Source: Parelaphostrongylus tenuis
Lineage: Eukaryota > Nematoda > Chromadorea > Rhabditida > Metastrongylidae
Direction of reading: 5' to 3'
Length of the DNA: 64,000 nt
NCBI GenBank assembly: GCA_019055375.1
Contig: JAHQIW010000752.1
Coordinates: 1 to 64,000 of the forward strand
The position numbers and the translations under genes are program-made. Positions 1 through 11,836 of the stretch are shown here, one piece after another. How positions within the stretch are numbered: the first letter of the stretch is position 1; every line of letters begins with the position of its first letter. Below the pieces are notes generated by a model. The model was not told where the DNA came from. It saw only the letters and a program-made list of their open reading frames with translations, and did no database searches.

Positions 1-712
1 GAGAAAAAAAAAAAAAAGGTGTGAGGGGGGAAAGGGAGAAGAAAAAAAAAAAAAAAGAGAGGGAAGAGGAGGAAAAAGGAAGAAGAGGGAAGGAAAAAAA
101 AAAAGGTCGCGAATAATGTGGGAGGGGAGGTATCTAAAAAGGGGGGAGAAACAAGGTAGTTGGTTGATTAGAGAGGTGGATAGCGGGGGTGGACGGGGAA
201 TCAACAGTAGTGATCGGTGATTGGGAGGGAGGGGAAATTTGTAGAAAAGTGGAAGTGATAGACAAGAGAGAAGCGCATAAGAAAGTTGGGACCTTGAGCA
301 GTAGGGGATCGGTTGGGATGTCTGGTGTCTATATTTTCTTGGTATTGAACTCCCAATTGCGTGCCTTCTTATTAGGAGATTACTCTTTTCATGAAGAGGG
401 TGGGAGGGGGGGGTGACAGAGAGGGACGGGGTTCGTAGTGGAGGGGGGGGGGGGAGGGAGGAGGGAAGGGGGGGAGAGGAGGAGAAGAGGGGAGAAGGAG
501 GGGAAGAAAAGGAGGGGAAAGGAGAGGGAGGGAAGGGGGAGGGGGGGGAAGGGAAGGAGAAGAAGGGGGAGAGGGAGGGGAGAGAGGGAGGAGAGAGGGT
601 TGGGGGGGGGAGGGAAAGGGGAAAGAGGGGAGGGAGGAGGGAGAGGGGAAAAGGGAGGAGTGGAAGGGGGGGGAGGGGGAGAGGGAGAGAGAAAGGGAGG
701 AGAGAGAGGTTC
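1..712. repeat. Purine-only low-complexity tract
   Basis: The plus strand is almost entirely A and G, with long A runs near the start and many G runs of 4 to 13 between about 430 and 700. Open frames across it translate into Gly/Arg/Glu/Lys strings, as any GA-rich DNA does, so they are not genes. The tract could form G-quadruplex or triplex structures. Because it starts exactly at the window edge it may also be the poorly resolved end of a contig. No repeat unit of constant length is visible. Confidence 0.85.
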
Positions 713-1309
713 TTTCTACACCATTTACCCTCCTCTACTTCCATATATACCACTCCCTTTCCAATAGCGTTTGTCTTCCACCTACCTCTTGCCACCTACC
801 ACATTAGTAACAGTTCACTTTTATCTCATCTTCTCGCCTTTTTTTAGTTAATGTTAGTTCACGGTGTTATAGAGGGTATGAGTTGTATTCTTAGTCATGT
901 CTCTTTTCTATTTTTTACTTATCATTTCCACATCAATTAATATTTAACCTCAACTACATTTTTATTCTCATCCATCCAATTCAATTTTTTGTTTCTCGTT
1001 TTGAAGGGGTTGTGAGATGGGGGGGGGTGAAGGAGGTAGTGTGGTTTGGTGTCTTTTCGAGGGGGGGATGGGGGGGGAGAGGGGTAAGAGTGGGGCTGGA
1101 GAGTGAGGATGTACGTCAGAAGGAAGAAGAGAAAAGCAGACTATTTAGGATCTAAAAAATTGAGTGAGTGGACTTCTACGATAATGCTTATAGTGATGCG
1201 GAACCTAATGAAGTTGGTAAAGAAAGGCGGTAAAGGAAAGGCAAGGCTCAAGAATACAATTAAAACATCGGTAATAAATATAAACCACTAAAAAAAGTAT
1301 AATTTTTAT

Positions 1310-2165
1310 AAAAACATTCCTTTTCTCTCTATTTCAAACTCTATCCATTCATATTTTTCTTCTTTTCTACTCTCTCATCCAATGACCCTTTAACTCTTCA
1401 ACCCTCCCTAATCCCCTCTTCCCTCTTTTCATTCATTCACCCCCCTTTTTTATTCCCTTTATTCTTTACATTATTTCCTTTTTTTTAATATCTCCTTTTT
1501 CTCCCATTTTTTTCTCTTTTCTCTTCTCCTCCACTCTTTCCCTTTTCTATCTCATCGTCTCGCTTAACATTTCTCACCACTCCCTCCTCCCATCCTTTTC
1601 TTTCCCTTTTTCACACCCATTTGCTTCCTTCGTCCTCCACTCCTTTTTCTTTTACTCTCCTTTCATCCCTTTATTCTTTTTCATAATTCTAACAAATTCA
1701 CTACCCTCACCCCTCTCTTCCTTTTTTCCCTTCGCTACTCTCCTTACATCACCTCCCCGCTACTTTTACCACTTATAATTTTACACCTTCTTTCTCATTC
1801 TCTCATCTACTCTATCAACTCCTATCTCCTTTAATCCTTTTAAATTAAATCCTTTTATCCTTATATATTTTCTTTTTAATTTTTAACCTATTTGACTTTA
1901 TTCGTTCCCAACAAACCATTTCTCTCATTTCATTCACAATTACATTCACAACCTTTTTCTTTTTCACTCATCCTTCACATTTTTTTTCCCTATATATTTG
2001 AAACTAAACTTTTTATACTTCATCTAATTTATTAATTTCTTTCTCAAATTGTTTTTATTTTATTCTTCTCAAATTTAATCAACCGTTCCTCCAATCATCT
2101 TTTTTTTATACATTTCCTCCTCATCATTGTTTTTTCTAATTAATTTTTTATTTCTATATTTATCT
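1310..2165. repeat. Pyrimidine-rich low-complexity tract
   Basis: The plus strand is dominated by C and T (T-rich with scattered C), the opposite strand bias to bases 1-712. Bases 713-1309 between them are mixed, with another G-rich patch at about 1013-1110. I see no gene, no fixed-length unit and no splice-like structure. The two blocks look like mirror-image composition rather than an inverted copy of one sequence. Confidence 0.8.
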
Positions 2166-5100
2166 AATTGAAATAAATAAATAACAAAAAGATTACTCTT
2201 TCAAAGGAAAACGATTTTCTTTGTTTAACACATATAAGGAGATACGGGAGGTGACTTTGATTTTCTTGCTACAGGACACATAGAATACTATGGATGAATC
2301 TTCCTTTTTACTTGCACTACCACAATGGTTTCGAATAGCCACTAGTATAAAAACACGTCATAAAAAGCATAGCGAAAGTGGAGCGTTGAATGGAACTCTG
2401 ATAAACTCGAAAAAAGGTCGCTCAATTGATGCAAGCGAAAAAAACGCAACAATTCACTTGTTCCTTGTTGCCCTTCCGTCATTCTGCTCCTTTGTAGCCG
2501 AGCTCTAAAAAGAAATCCCACAGCAACGAACTTCGTTCTCGTCACTGCAAATATTCTATAGCTATATTTTGAGATGTCAATGAACAATTCAGAGCGATAT
2601 TAGACGAGAAACAAGTATTTTCTCTCACGCAAAACGCAAACTCACGTCCTTTCCCAGTCTAATTATTTTTATCGCATAAAGCTCTCAGTTAATTACATCC
2701 ACGAACAATGGTACAAACACTTTCCACTATTCCAACTTATTGAGCAAAAACTGTTCATTTCAACAAAAGCTCAGAGAAATGTAAGAAGCAAGTAAAATAC
2801 CCATCACCAAAGTGACAGCGATTTCTTTGTGACACTCTTCTATTAACAGGTTCATGAGAGTAGTTCTACGTGCGACTCGACATTGCGACAGTGTAGTGAA
2901 GATCTAATAACAAATGTAGAGCCGACTGAGCAACACAGCTGTACAAGATTATTTAAGTGCTAATCGATGACAGTGAACTGAAGTCAGAACTCCTGTGAAT
3001 CCTTTCAGTCCAAGTGACTTCTTCACACGAACTGGCACAGACACAGGCCCTACGAACTTCAAGTGACTGGTAATCACACAAAATCCAAGCTTATTCATTA
3101 CGCTTTCTGTTACACTTTTTCAATGTTACACTTTTCAACAAGAAGACTGTAGCACTTCGTATCTTGTTATAATTAGATGACAAGAGGATCTCTGATGTGA
3201 TGTAGTGCGTAAGAAAGCTTGAGAAAGACGATTTATTCTCATGCTCCGTTTATCTCTTTTGCAAAATGCTTTGAAATTTCTTAAACTGCGCAGCATATGA
3301 AAAAAAAAAGTCTTTCAAGGGTTTGGTCACTTCCCAGAATCATGGCGATAATATTAAGCTCAATGAAAGCTACATTGCAAGTGAAGACTCATTCCGACCA
3401 GATGGTAGGGTCTTCGTGCATTTACAAAGAAGGTGGTAAAATTCCAAATAAGACAATATATTGTTCAAGCAAATCTGCCAATAACTCTGAATAAACACTA
3501 CCCTGCGACAGCAGGTTACTTCTGCTCACACAGTACTTGTACGAAAGTTATGGTCGATTTCAACTCCAAACCAATATGTCAGATCATAAGGGAGCCTCAA
3601 TGAAACACCAGCTATTGAATTCTACAGATCTTTCACAACAACATAAACGATTTCTACTCTATCCAATATATCTAAGTTAATGAAGTCTGAAAATCACATT
3701 TTTACTACTTTTTATAGTTGAGTCTCCGAAATTTAAAGATGAGAGTGATTGAACAAGCGATATCCCTTCCATTGTATCACCGCAAAAATCTGATATACTG
3801 CTACTTTCATGGCTGCCAAGACTTCTTGAACCCTCAAATTGAAACTTCTCTTTATTCCTTAGGGAAATTGATGCTTGAGATCTTCAACAATGAAACAAGA
3901 GTACAAATGATCACACTCATTCAAAAAGTTTTCTCTATAAAGTCGATCACGTTTCAATTTGTCAACTGTTCATCAGACACTTATCAGCAGCTTGCAGAAA
4001 AAAAACCCTTTTGAAGCGATAAATCGAAAGAGATCTTGATCTGGGTGAAGCTTCTAGATTTGACAAATTCCCAAGGCAAGTGTTACGCGTTCAATGTCAC
4101 TTGGCACCAATAGAAATAAATGACTGAACATGTGGCCTATCGATGACTTGTGCTTCACCAACCTCGGAGGTAACACGGCCTGGTGAATTCTAAGCGCGGA
4201 ATTGAACCACTGAATGATATTTCCTCTCTTTTCTGTCAACTGATATATAAGACAACGGAACAAAGTTTCTTGTGAATTCTATAAAAGTCTTAACTATCGG
4301 AGAGGACAAGTTTTTGGGAAACACTTAAGAGCCATCGATGAAGAGGAGCCGCTTCCAGTGCGGTGTCATTGACAAATAATAATTCATTGTGTTGCCATGT
4401 TTCATCCACAGTTAGTCTTACTTAAGTTTCTTCTAATATATTCTACCAGCTACTGATGATAAAACCCTTCTCTGACGATAAAGATCTTGATTTTTTGGAA
4501 AACTGCAACATTACGATAAAAGCGTGCTCCGCTGGAGATTGACCATACAGCGCGCCAGCCGAAAAATCAACGTCGTACCGAAGGAGTTAAGGTGTATAAG
4601 ATCGATATCTGACCAGCTTGGAGAGGATCTTTTCGCCTCAATGTGATGTTGATCGTTGTTCACTGTCAAAACGTTAGCGACAAAATCTCAATCAGTAGAA
4701 ACTAACTACATTGCAGATTTGGATCCGTCAATGAATATAAACTTCTTTACGTTTTGAAGCGTCTTCGTGTGGCTTCTGTGCTTCAAGAGTGATGTGAATC
4801 CGTTTACAAATAGAACAGAAATTTTGCCTGCTTTACAACAACAATATCTCTTGCAGCGGTTTCTCTGCATTCAAGTGTTGAGAACCAGTCTTATAAAGAA
4901 AGTCAGTCATTTTGTTGATCTTGAAATGTCACGACTCTTGCAAAACGTTTTCTTTGTAGTGATTTCGTTAGCGCGAACCAAGCGCTGCCACTCTCGCACA
5001 GCGGTTACTCACTCGAAAAGCCATTGAGGCGAAAGAACAGAATGTAGCGGACAAAATACTCACATGCGCTATCATCATCATCACCACTCATTTCACTGCT

Positions 5101-5880
5101 GAAATGTCACTCGTATAGCAGAGCGATTTCCTCTCTCGATTGCTTATTATAGAGTTCTTTGATCTTTGGATCTCTCTCAAACTCGAAGAAAATTTTTTAT
5201 GAATAGTATTGCAGACGTTATAAAGAAAAAAGTCAAAGCCTGTTGAAAGCAAATGTTGCAGAAATTTTTATTCATACAAAAACTGCCAAAAATGAAGGAA
5301 CGCGAATGAGAGGTGGCTAACGGGAAATGACTGCAGCAATAGTAATGGCAAAGAACATAGTAAATTTCGATGAAACCAAATTCCATAGTCAATTGAGCGG
5401 CAGTCTGTGAAGAGGGTTAAAGTCCTTCACAGGTTGTCATTCCATTGAAATTTGATAAAGAAGTGGGGAGGATATTATAAGATATCAAAATTGTCGTTCG
5501 TCGTAACGTGTGGAGCAACAAGTCTTGACAATTTTCTCACCTGCATTAAACTTTAGATCGCTCTCCTTTCAGATGATTTCACTTCCACAGTCTCTCTTCT
5601 TCTGCTGCTTTTCTCTCCTTCATCAATTTCTCTCCTTTCCTCTCTTTGAAGTCTGCTGAAAATTGAAATCTCATGCTCTCAGATCATTTTCGAACAGAAA
5701 ATGCGTATTTGTATTTGAGAAGGATCACAAGTGACAAATATTGCAAGGACGAAAGCAAATTAGAATGACGACATTTCGGTATCTTATTCAACGAACGAAA
5801 AGCTCTCATAATCATGAAATATGAGATGTCTTCAGTTTGTTCAGAATTGCTATTCTAATAATTCGCCAAAGCCGGTCGTA
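2166..5880. other. No recognisable gene
   Basis: This is AT-rich DNA of ordinary complexity. The longest open frames (up to 98 codons, 3718-4014) have no recognisable domain and no convincing splice context. A short SINE-like fragment at 4130-4215 is listed separately. Nothing else could be supported. Confidence 0.5.
4130..4215 (-). repeat. Fragment of tRNA-derived SINE family 1
   Basis: The segment around 4150-4215 shares with the better copies the order of a 'caccaacctcggagg' type block, a 'ctaagcgcggaattgaacca' block (B-box side) and the minus orientation. The A-box end and the 3' tail are missing. It is an old, truncated copy. Confidence 0.35.
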
Positions 5881-5885
5881 TGATA

Positions 5886-5902
5886 GGGGGGGGGGGGGGG
5901 GG
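5886..5902. repeat. G17 homopolymer
   Basis: There are seventeen consecutive G residues on the plus strand. Homopolymeric G tracts of this length are seen in nematode genomes and can form quadruplexes. A C17 tract of the same length lies 0.7 kb downstream. Confidence 0.9.
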
Positions 5903-6595
5903 TTGGGCGGACCTATGCTTCCTATTTCATTCCCAAGCCTTATGATGTATAAACATAAAAAAATTTTAATAGCTGTAATGATAATCTCAACTTTAAATGA
6001 CGTGTTACAGACAAAAGATCTACCCAGTGGATATTTATGAAAAGCCTTTCACGATTATTGGAGTAATGTACGAGAAGGGGAAGCAGTTATTGAGAGAGCG
6101 CATTTAATTGACTCAAAGTATTTGATGAATCTCATGACCTTCTGGCCTAATGAAATTCAATAGGAGTGGAAACCAAAAACAATATATCACAACTTTATTT
6201 TTTCAACTGTTTTTTGAGACCTTGCTGAAAATAATACAGAACAATATAAAAATAATATGCCTTAAAAACGCGGCGCGCCTTACTGAGTTTCGATTGAAAA
6301 GCACATGTAAACGGAAATTGAAAACGGAAAGAGAAAGCGGAAATCAAAGCAAAGCGGTGGACAGTCTTCTGAAAGGGATAGGAAAAATGAAGATTGGATG
6401 GTAAATTCTGAGGAAAAACATACGAAAATAATGAACAGATTGTTCAATTAATACTGCTCAGCCCATCATTAAAGAGATAGAGACATGTGCTTAACAAGAG
6501 TAATGACTACTTTACGAAAATGTTAACAGGTTATCAACAAAGATCTATATAAGGTGTACTTGAAGGCGATATTGAATTTCCTATCCATGCCCCCT

Positions 6596-6612
6596 CCCCC
6601 CCCCCCCCCCCC
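6596..6612. repeat. C17 homopolymer
   Basis: There are seventeen consecutive C residues, preceded by CCCCT. This is the same length as the G17 tract at 5886 but in the opposite sense. The sequences outside the two runs are not inverted repeats, so this is probably not a transposon boundary. The 5903-6595 interval holds no recognisable gene. Confidence 0.9.
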
Positions 6613-7164
6613 TGAGAAGAAGTTCCTCTCCGAAAACTCAAATAGCTTCTGTTGCGCTGTGTTTTCTCTTTTCGTCTAGAATGATAACGTCGTACCTAAT
6701 ACTATTAGACCGCATTATCGGATTTTCTACTTGCTCCGCCATCTGCATACGTAAAACTTAAGCACACACCGTCATCATAGTTGATCTGAAACTCACCTGA
6801 TATGCTTTCGAAGTCTCAGCATTTCCTTAATTACCTTAACACCTAAAACTGAAAGTAGGATGTGTTTGGGTTTATAGTGATTCCAAAAGAAAAACTCGTT
6901 GAGTACACTGTTTTATTTACTACTACTCTACTCCGACGATTACGACTGCTATTATAGTTCTCTCTCACATGATTACGGAATTCTATGTACGCTGACATAC
7001 TGAATGAATTCCGCATGTAATCATGCGCATCCACGCATGAATTGTTGCGAATGCCTATAAGGCAGAAGAAAAGAACACTAATTCAGTTTATAAGTCATGG
7101 AGCTACATTCATTGTATCCATTCACATCTGAGGAAAGATGAGAGATTGGGAGAGGAAAGTGAAA

Positions 7165-7318
7165 GTGAGAGATTTATGGCCATGTCGATTCTGTTGGATA
7201 AATCAAGACTCACTGATGTAAAATGATGCGCAAGACGTTTCGCATCAAGCGGGACTTGAACCCACTTCTCACTCTATCCGGAGCACGTGCTCTAACCCGT
7301 TGCACTACTGACGACCAT
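7165..7318 (-). repeat. tRNA-derived SINE, family 2
   Basis: Read on the minus strand, the head has a tRNA-like A box (a 'cagtagtgcaacgggttaga' type block) and a B box with a paired T-arm (GTGGG, TTCAAGT, CCCGC). A tail similar to that of the other family members follows. There is no complementary acceptor stem or good anticodon arm, so it is a tRNA-related repeat rather than a tRNA gene. Related copies lie at 15.4-15.8, 23.7, 30.4, 34.7, 37.8, 38.7 and 39.8 kb. Confidence 0.55.
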
Positions 7319-7919
7319 TTTGACACACCACTCTTTCTACGCTACCATGAACTGAGACCGTTAACGTTACCTTCGCCAAATCTTTTGTCTACACTCCAGC
7401 TCTATCCTTGGGACATCATGTGTGCATCCTAGAGCGACAGGAAAAATCATATTTTTTCTAAATCTAGCACTGAAAACTTGGGCATGAGCAGAAGTTGTTT
7501 CTCAGTATTTCAGAACATTTGAAGAATCAAATTCAGTGGTAAGACAGAAGTGAGGGGTTCAGTCTACCTAAATTTGTAGCAAAGACGATGATCTCAATTA
7601 AATAAACTCCACAAGCCACCCTGTCAACGTTGAACGTGAAAGCCTCAGCATGAGTGCTGACGTAACCGAAAAAACCACGTCGTACTGATCCATAGCATTT
7701 TTCACTTTGCCGATGCTACTGTTGCTCACATTATTTAACCACTGGCTACTTTACAAGAAGGTGCCCTCAAACGACTGCGTGGGTGTAATTAGATCTTTCA
7801 AGGCCACAATGGCACCGAAGAAAACCGACTTTGAGAATTTCTTATCTGTTATGTTCTGAAAAAATGAACATTCCCACCACCACTTAGCACGTTAAATTCA
7901 TAATCAATTAGTATTGAGA

Positions 7920-8190
7920 GCAAAATGTAGCGAGTTGCAGCTCAGTGGTAGAGGTGCCTTCCAACACACGAGCAGCCTTATTTCAATTCCGTACCCAGGG
8001 AGCGCAAAGTCTTTCAGCCTTCTCGGAGTAGAAAATTCGTACCAGACCTGTCTATAAAGTACAGTTTTGTTCTGATCTGTAGCTAGTCCAGCGCGAGGAG
8101 TTGTACAGGCCAAATGCATTTGATCACCTCTGTGATGCTTTATGAAGTGAAGCATGGTGCATTTCTTAGGGATCGATCAACGCCAGAACC
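7920..8190 (+). repeat. tRNA-derived SINE, family 1 (variant)
   Basis: The 5' end has an A-box-like block (gcagctcagtggtagagg). Next come a degraded B-box region and body blocks shared with the family ('ggtaccagacttgtct'-like and 'gcatttgatcacctc'). The 3' end reads 'agggatcgatcaacgcc', the tail motif of family 1. It is divergent in the tRNA part and may be a subfamily. Confidence 0.6.
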
Positions 8191-8271
8191 ATCATCACTA
8201 TTGAGACTAGGAATTTCTTAGTCAATAATTCAGGTTCGATAAAATATTTAAGCTTTTTTGTTACTACACCT

Positions 8272-8322
8272 ATGAAGTGCTACACTTGTGTTTCGGCCTT
8301 TCAGCCTCATCAGTAGCACGGT
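8272..8322 (-). ncRNA. Hammerhead-ribozyme-like motif
   Basis: On the minus strand the order is CTGATGA, then GGC-loop-GCC (stem II), then GAAA, then ACAC-AA-GTGT (stem III) followed by A. These are the conserved parts of a type I hammerhead core. GTGC before the core and GCAC after it can form stem I, but two unpaired bases (TA) intervene on the 5' side, which is not canonical. It is probably a mutated copy. It lies directly next to a SINE copy and resembles the terminal motifs of Penelope-like elements. Confidence 0.5.
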
Positions 8323-8339
8323 GCATTTCGTTTAAGCCA

Positions 8340-9535
8340 ATTTGTTGTTAGGAGTTGAACTCCCTACATATAAAGGAGTCGTCGACGAAGATGTTACATT
8401 GTACGCGCAAGGTTAAAAGACCATTTCGCATTGCAGAGATAACAAATCATTTCATGCCCAGTGATAAGATCACCTGACAATGTAATTATTAACAGTTTAT
8501 TGATCATGGCTGGTAAATTTGATAGTGCCTTTAGATTCGACTGATTTTGAGATCCTGCTTTTGATACGGAACAGACCTCCCAGAAGGCTTACGAATATGT
8601 TATCAGATTATGTATTGTTTTGAGCGAGGTCTCAAAAAACAGTCGAACATGATGGTGTTATTCCGGACTTTTTCCTCTACAAGGACATCCTATGTAGAAT
8701 AGTCTTTTGCATTTAAAGATTGCAAAACGAAACTCTTATGGAAGAAACGACAGAGCTGAATAAGCACTCACTAGCCCATAATTCGAAACATGCCGCCGCT
8801 TACTTTTTGCTTACCCAAATCTACTGATTCAGAAGAATCGAACAACTCTTTAGCAAATGGTTGTCTAGCCTATGCCATTCCGAAGGCACGTCTTCTATCA
8901 TTTGCAGCATACAGAGAAGGTAACTAAAGAAATGAATATTTGAAGCCGGTATCCAATTATATGTGACTAAATTCAAGGACTATCATTTTAAATGGCTGCT
9001 TGTTAGTACTAATAGCAACAGGAGTGACGCTTGAGAAGCTCAATTTCATAATGTCGCAAGAACTGCTTAATTATGGATAGTTTCTTCTTTCGACATAATG
9101 TGCTCCAGAACATCATCCGATTCATTTTATGAAGATACAATTTCACTTACAAAAACCTCGTTTTCTTTTATTCACCACTCTTCATTATTATATTCACCGT
9201 AATCAACCTGAAATTAGGCCTGTTAGTCATCAATTTTTGAATGTTTGTTGAATGCTTCGTTATTATGGCATCTCTTCCATGACACCAGCCACTAAGATAT
9301 AGTTGCACTTTGCAACGGAGGGCAGTGGTAGTTTGAAGTTCCCGCTTGAGTGGGCTCGATAGATGTAGGCCAGCGAACCGAGAACGCATTCAAGGTCCTA
9401 AGACCACATCTAAAGGTGTTTATCATTTCCTGTCGATGAGAAAGCACAGCGTACATCATCTTGTATAATGTAAACGCGTGGCACTACCATTTAACAACGC
9501 TTCTACCCATGGACGCAGCAATGTTCTCATTTGAG
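8340..9535. other. No recognisable gene
   Basis: I see no coding signal, no repeat family shared with the rest of the window and no RNA gene here. Confidence 0.5.
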
Positions 9536-9541
9536 TCAATA

Positions 9542-9933
9542 GGTTGGGGAAAACTTCTGAGAAAATGTTTGTAACTTTTGTGAGTTTGTGGCCATTTTTT
9601 GTGTTTTTGGGCTCATTTGAAAGCCCGTCTTCTCCCGCGTTGATTAATGATTTATTTACTTATTTCAGCAGCTGTACTGCACTTCTGCCAACTGTGTCTT
9701 CGCCCCATGCCAGATTGATGCGTTCATTTTCCACCGTAGCACATGAACCCAACAGCCATTCGTGCATCATCAACAACCTATTTTGCTCGTTTGTTAACTC
9801 CATCTTATAATAAGCAGATGAATTATATGCCAATCAACGCAGGAGAAGACGGGCTTTCAAATGAGCCCAAAAATACAAAAAATGGCCGACACCCAAGAAG
9901 TTACAAGCGTTTCCTCAGAACTTTTCCCCAACC
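9542..9933. mobile_element. Palindromic MITE (TA target, GGTTGGGG termini)
   Basis: The two ends are inverted copies over about 115 bp, starting GGTTGGGGAAAA after a TA and ending in the complement followed by TA. The arms share a long well-matched core around 'gggctcatttgaaagcccg'. The element is 392 bp with no transposase frame. The TA target and terminal inverted repeats fit a non-autonomous Tc1/mariner-type element. The open frames in both arms are mirror images of each other, not genes. Confidence 0.8.
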
Positions 9934-10129
9934 TAATACATTAGCTGATTTGAATAGGGATCTAAAAATGCTTAGTGTTATGCAAATTTGGAACATCAAA
10001 CAAAAGCTCAAATCACGTTGCACCCATGTGGGAAGTGCATGCTACCTCTACACCACCACAATCACCTCTCCGCTACAACTCTTCTTTTGATTTAAGACAT
10101 CACAGAAAGAGAGAATAAGTGCATTAGTT

Positions 10130-10258
10130 GAATACGTAATTATACATTGGATGTATAATTGAGCGTATAATTGGATATATAATTAAGGGACATATAATTA
10201 AATCTAATTATAAAGGATATTTGATGCAATATAATGGATAATTGTATACAGATGGTTA
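10130..10258. repeat. Degenerate AT-rich tandem repeat (tataattg-like)
   Basis: At least six imperfect copies of a unit close to 'tataattgga' are spaced by about 10-14 bases. Drift in unit length and sequence indicates an old microsatellite-like array. Confidence 0.6.
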
Positions 10259-10364
10259 TATAATAACATAGCGACGCTACTTTAAAACCGGTAAAATAAA
10301 GATCCTTGTAGTTCATAGTGAGGATCTTCAAAGCTGAGAAAAAGATTAGTATAAGCAGTCCCGT

Positions 10365-10880
10365 TCATCCTTCCGTTCTTTTCAAATGAGATTAGTACAG
10401 CTGTAAAACGCTGTTTGAAAAGAGAGGGTTTAGAGCAATCGGTGGCTATTATTGAAATATCAGCGAATACTCTAAGACGCCAACTACTTCGCAACCGCTT
10501 ATAAGACCGTCCCTGTATAGTGAAAGATTGTAAAATGTGTCCTAACGGCAGAGGCGGTGATTGCATGAGTGTTGGTACAGTGTACCCAATCTCTTGCAAA
10601 GCGTGTAGCGATAAATATATTGGCGAAACGGGTAGGCCGCTGTATGCCCGCATAGAAGAACACCTAGCTGACAAGCGTTTTAATAGATGGAACACCCTGC
10701 TAGGGACGCATAGAGAACAGAAACACGACGGAGTTGATTTTGAGATCGAAGTCACCATCCTTGCGCGAAAACAAAAAAATCAGCGCAAAAAATTTTTGAA
10801 GCACTGGGCAAAATACCACTAATCCAACTATAAGCCGCAGGGAGGAGTGTCTCGTTATCACACGTGATTTGAGTCAGTTA
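10365..10880 (+). pseudogene. Penelope-like retroelement C-terminal fragment with GIY-YIG domain
   Basis: A broken plus-strand reading frame encodes a C-terminal portion typical of Penelope-like element proteins. A helical lead-in (LKREGLEQSVAIIEIS, LRRQLLRNRL) is followed by a cysteine cluster (DCKMCP...GDCMSVGTVYPISCKAC) and a GIY-YIG endonuclease motif (KYIGETGRPLYARIEEHL). The family is known to couple reverse transcriptase to a GIY-YIG nuclease; only the nuclease end is seen here. A TAA at 10502-10504 interrupts the frame before the cysteine cluster, and the stop at 10820-10822 precedes a shifted continuation that still encodes a REECLVIT-like end. No reverse transcriptase domain is found upstream. 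It is a dead, 5'-truncated copy. Confidence 0.85.
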
Positions 10881-11100
10881 TAAGCCTGTTGTTTTGATGG
10901 GTAGGATGCATTACGAGCCTATGTGATCTCCTATCGGTGGTCTCCACTTAAATCATTTTGTAGAACACATATTAAAAGCGGTGAGAATGTTGAGAATTGA
11001 TTTTGTGCTTGATGCGACTGAAATCTAGGTCTGGTGATTTTTTCCAAAGGAGTAATGAATGTGTTTGGCTTATTGGATTGCGGACAATTTAACCTTTCCA

Positions 11101-11135
11101 AGCTCTGAAGAAGGCGAACTGCCGAAACGTCAGCT
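11101..11135 (+). ncRNA. Candidate minimal hammerhead ribozyme
   Basis: The order is AGCT, CTGAAGA, an extra A, GGC-GAACT-GCC, GAAA, CGTC, AGCT. The CTGANGA and GAAA core boxes are present, stem II has three pairs, and the flanking AGCT halves can form stem I. Stem III is only the palindrome ACGT without a loop, so an active form would need two molecules. The unpaired A between CTGAAGA and stem II is non-canonical. It lies about 220 bases after the Penelope-like fragment on the same strand. Hammerheads are known in the terminal repeats of this retroelement class. Confidence 0.4.
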
Positions 11136-11836
11136 GTCAAATAGAGATTGATGTAACACCTCGTGTTTGGCTCAGAGAGGAAAATCAGGAATTATATTGA
11201 AGCATGGCGAGGTTAATAGACAGTCGGTCTTGGGAATTATTAACAAGTAGATCAAGCACTGTAATATTTTATTTGCATATTTCGTTACAAATCTTTGAAA
11301 TTAAAAGTAGTCTGATTACATAGCGAACAAATGCTTTTTCCTCACACATAAAGCTTATATTCCACCAAAAAATAGCGAAGTTATCGAAGAGCATGACGTG
11401 TATATAGGATACAAAAATATACAGGAATTTTTCAAAACACCGCGAATGTCCCAACTATAGAACGAAAATTTAGCGCACTTTAGGAATTGCTCTGCAGTGA
11501 ATTTTCAATAGTCGTCGCGAACGGTTCAATATGAATTCCGTTGTTTGCTTTCTGTCACGTGCACTTTGTTAGGCTCTCAAACAACTTATGATCACTCTGA
11601 CTCGAGCTCACCAATAGAAGGTTTGGACCCTTTGGGTGACCGTCCTGAAAATGCCTATGCACTGATCGGCAACAGTTTCGCCTAGACTCTACGACCTTTA
11701 GGGTTTGTATCAAACGAGAAACTGGATGAATGAGCAAGGGACCCTAGGATAATATGCGCTTTGCCCAGAATAGAATAAGATGGAAAAAATCATCAAAAAA
11801 CCATTACTGCGCAAATTAAATGCAATCTAGATATTC

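Noticed and set aside
413..847. Long overlapping plus-strand open frames rich in Gly/Glu/Arg
   Set aside because: They are the inevitable translation of purine-only DNA. Two frames overlap throughout and neither has splice or start context.
9743..10090. 115-codon plus-strand open frame
   Set aside because: Most of it lies in the right arm of the palindromic MITE at 9542-9933; the left arm gives the mirror frame.
10282..10758. 158-codon minus-strand open frame
   Set aside because: It is the opposite strand of the Penelope-like GIY-YIG coding fragment, whose protein motifs are unambiguous on the plus strand.
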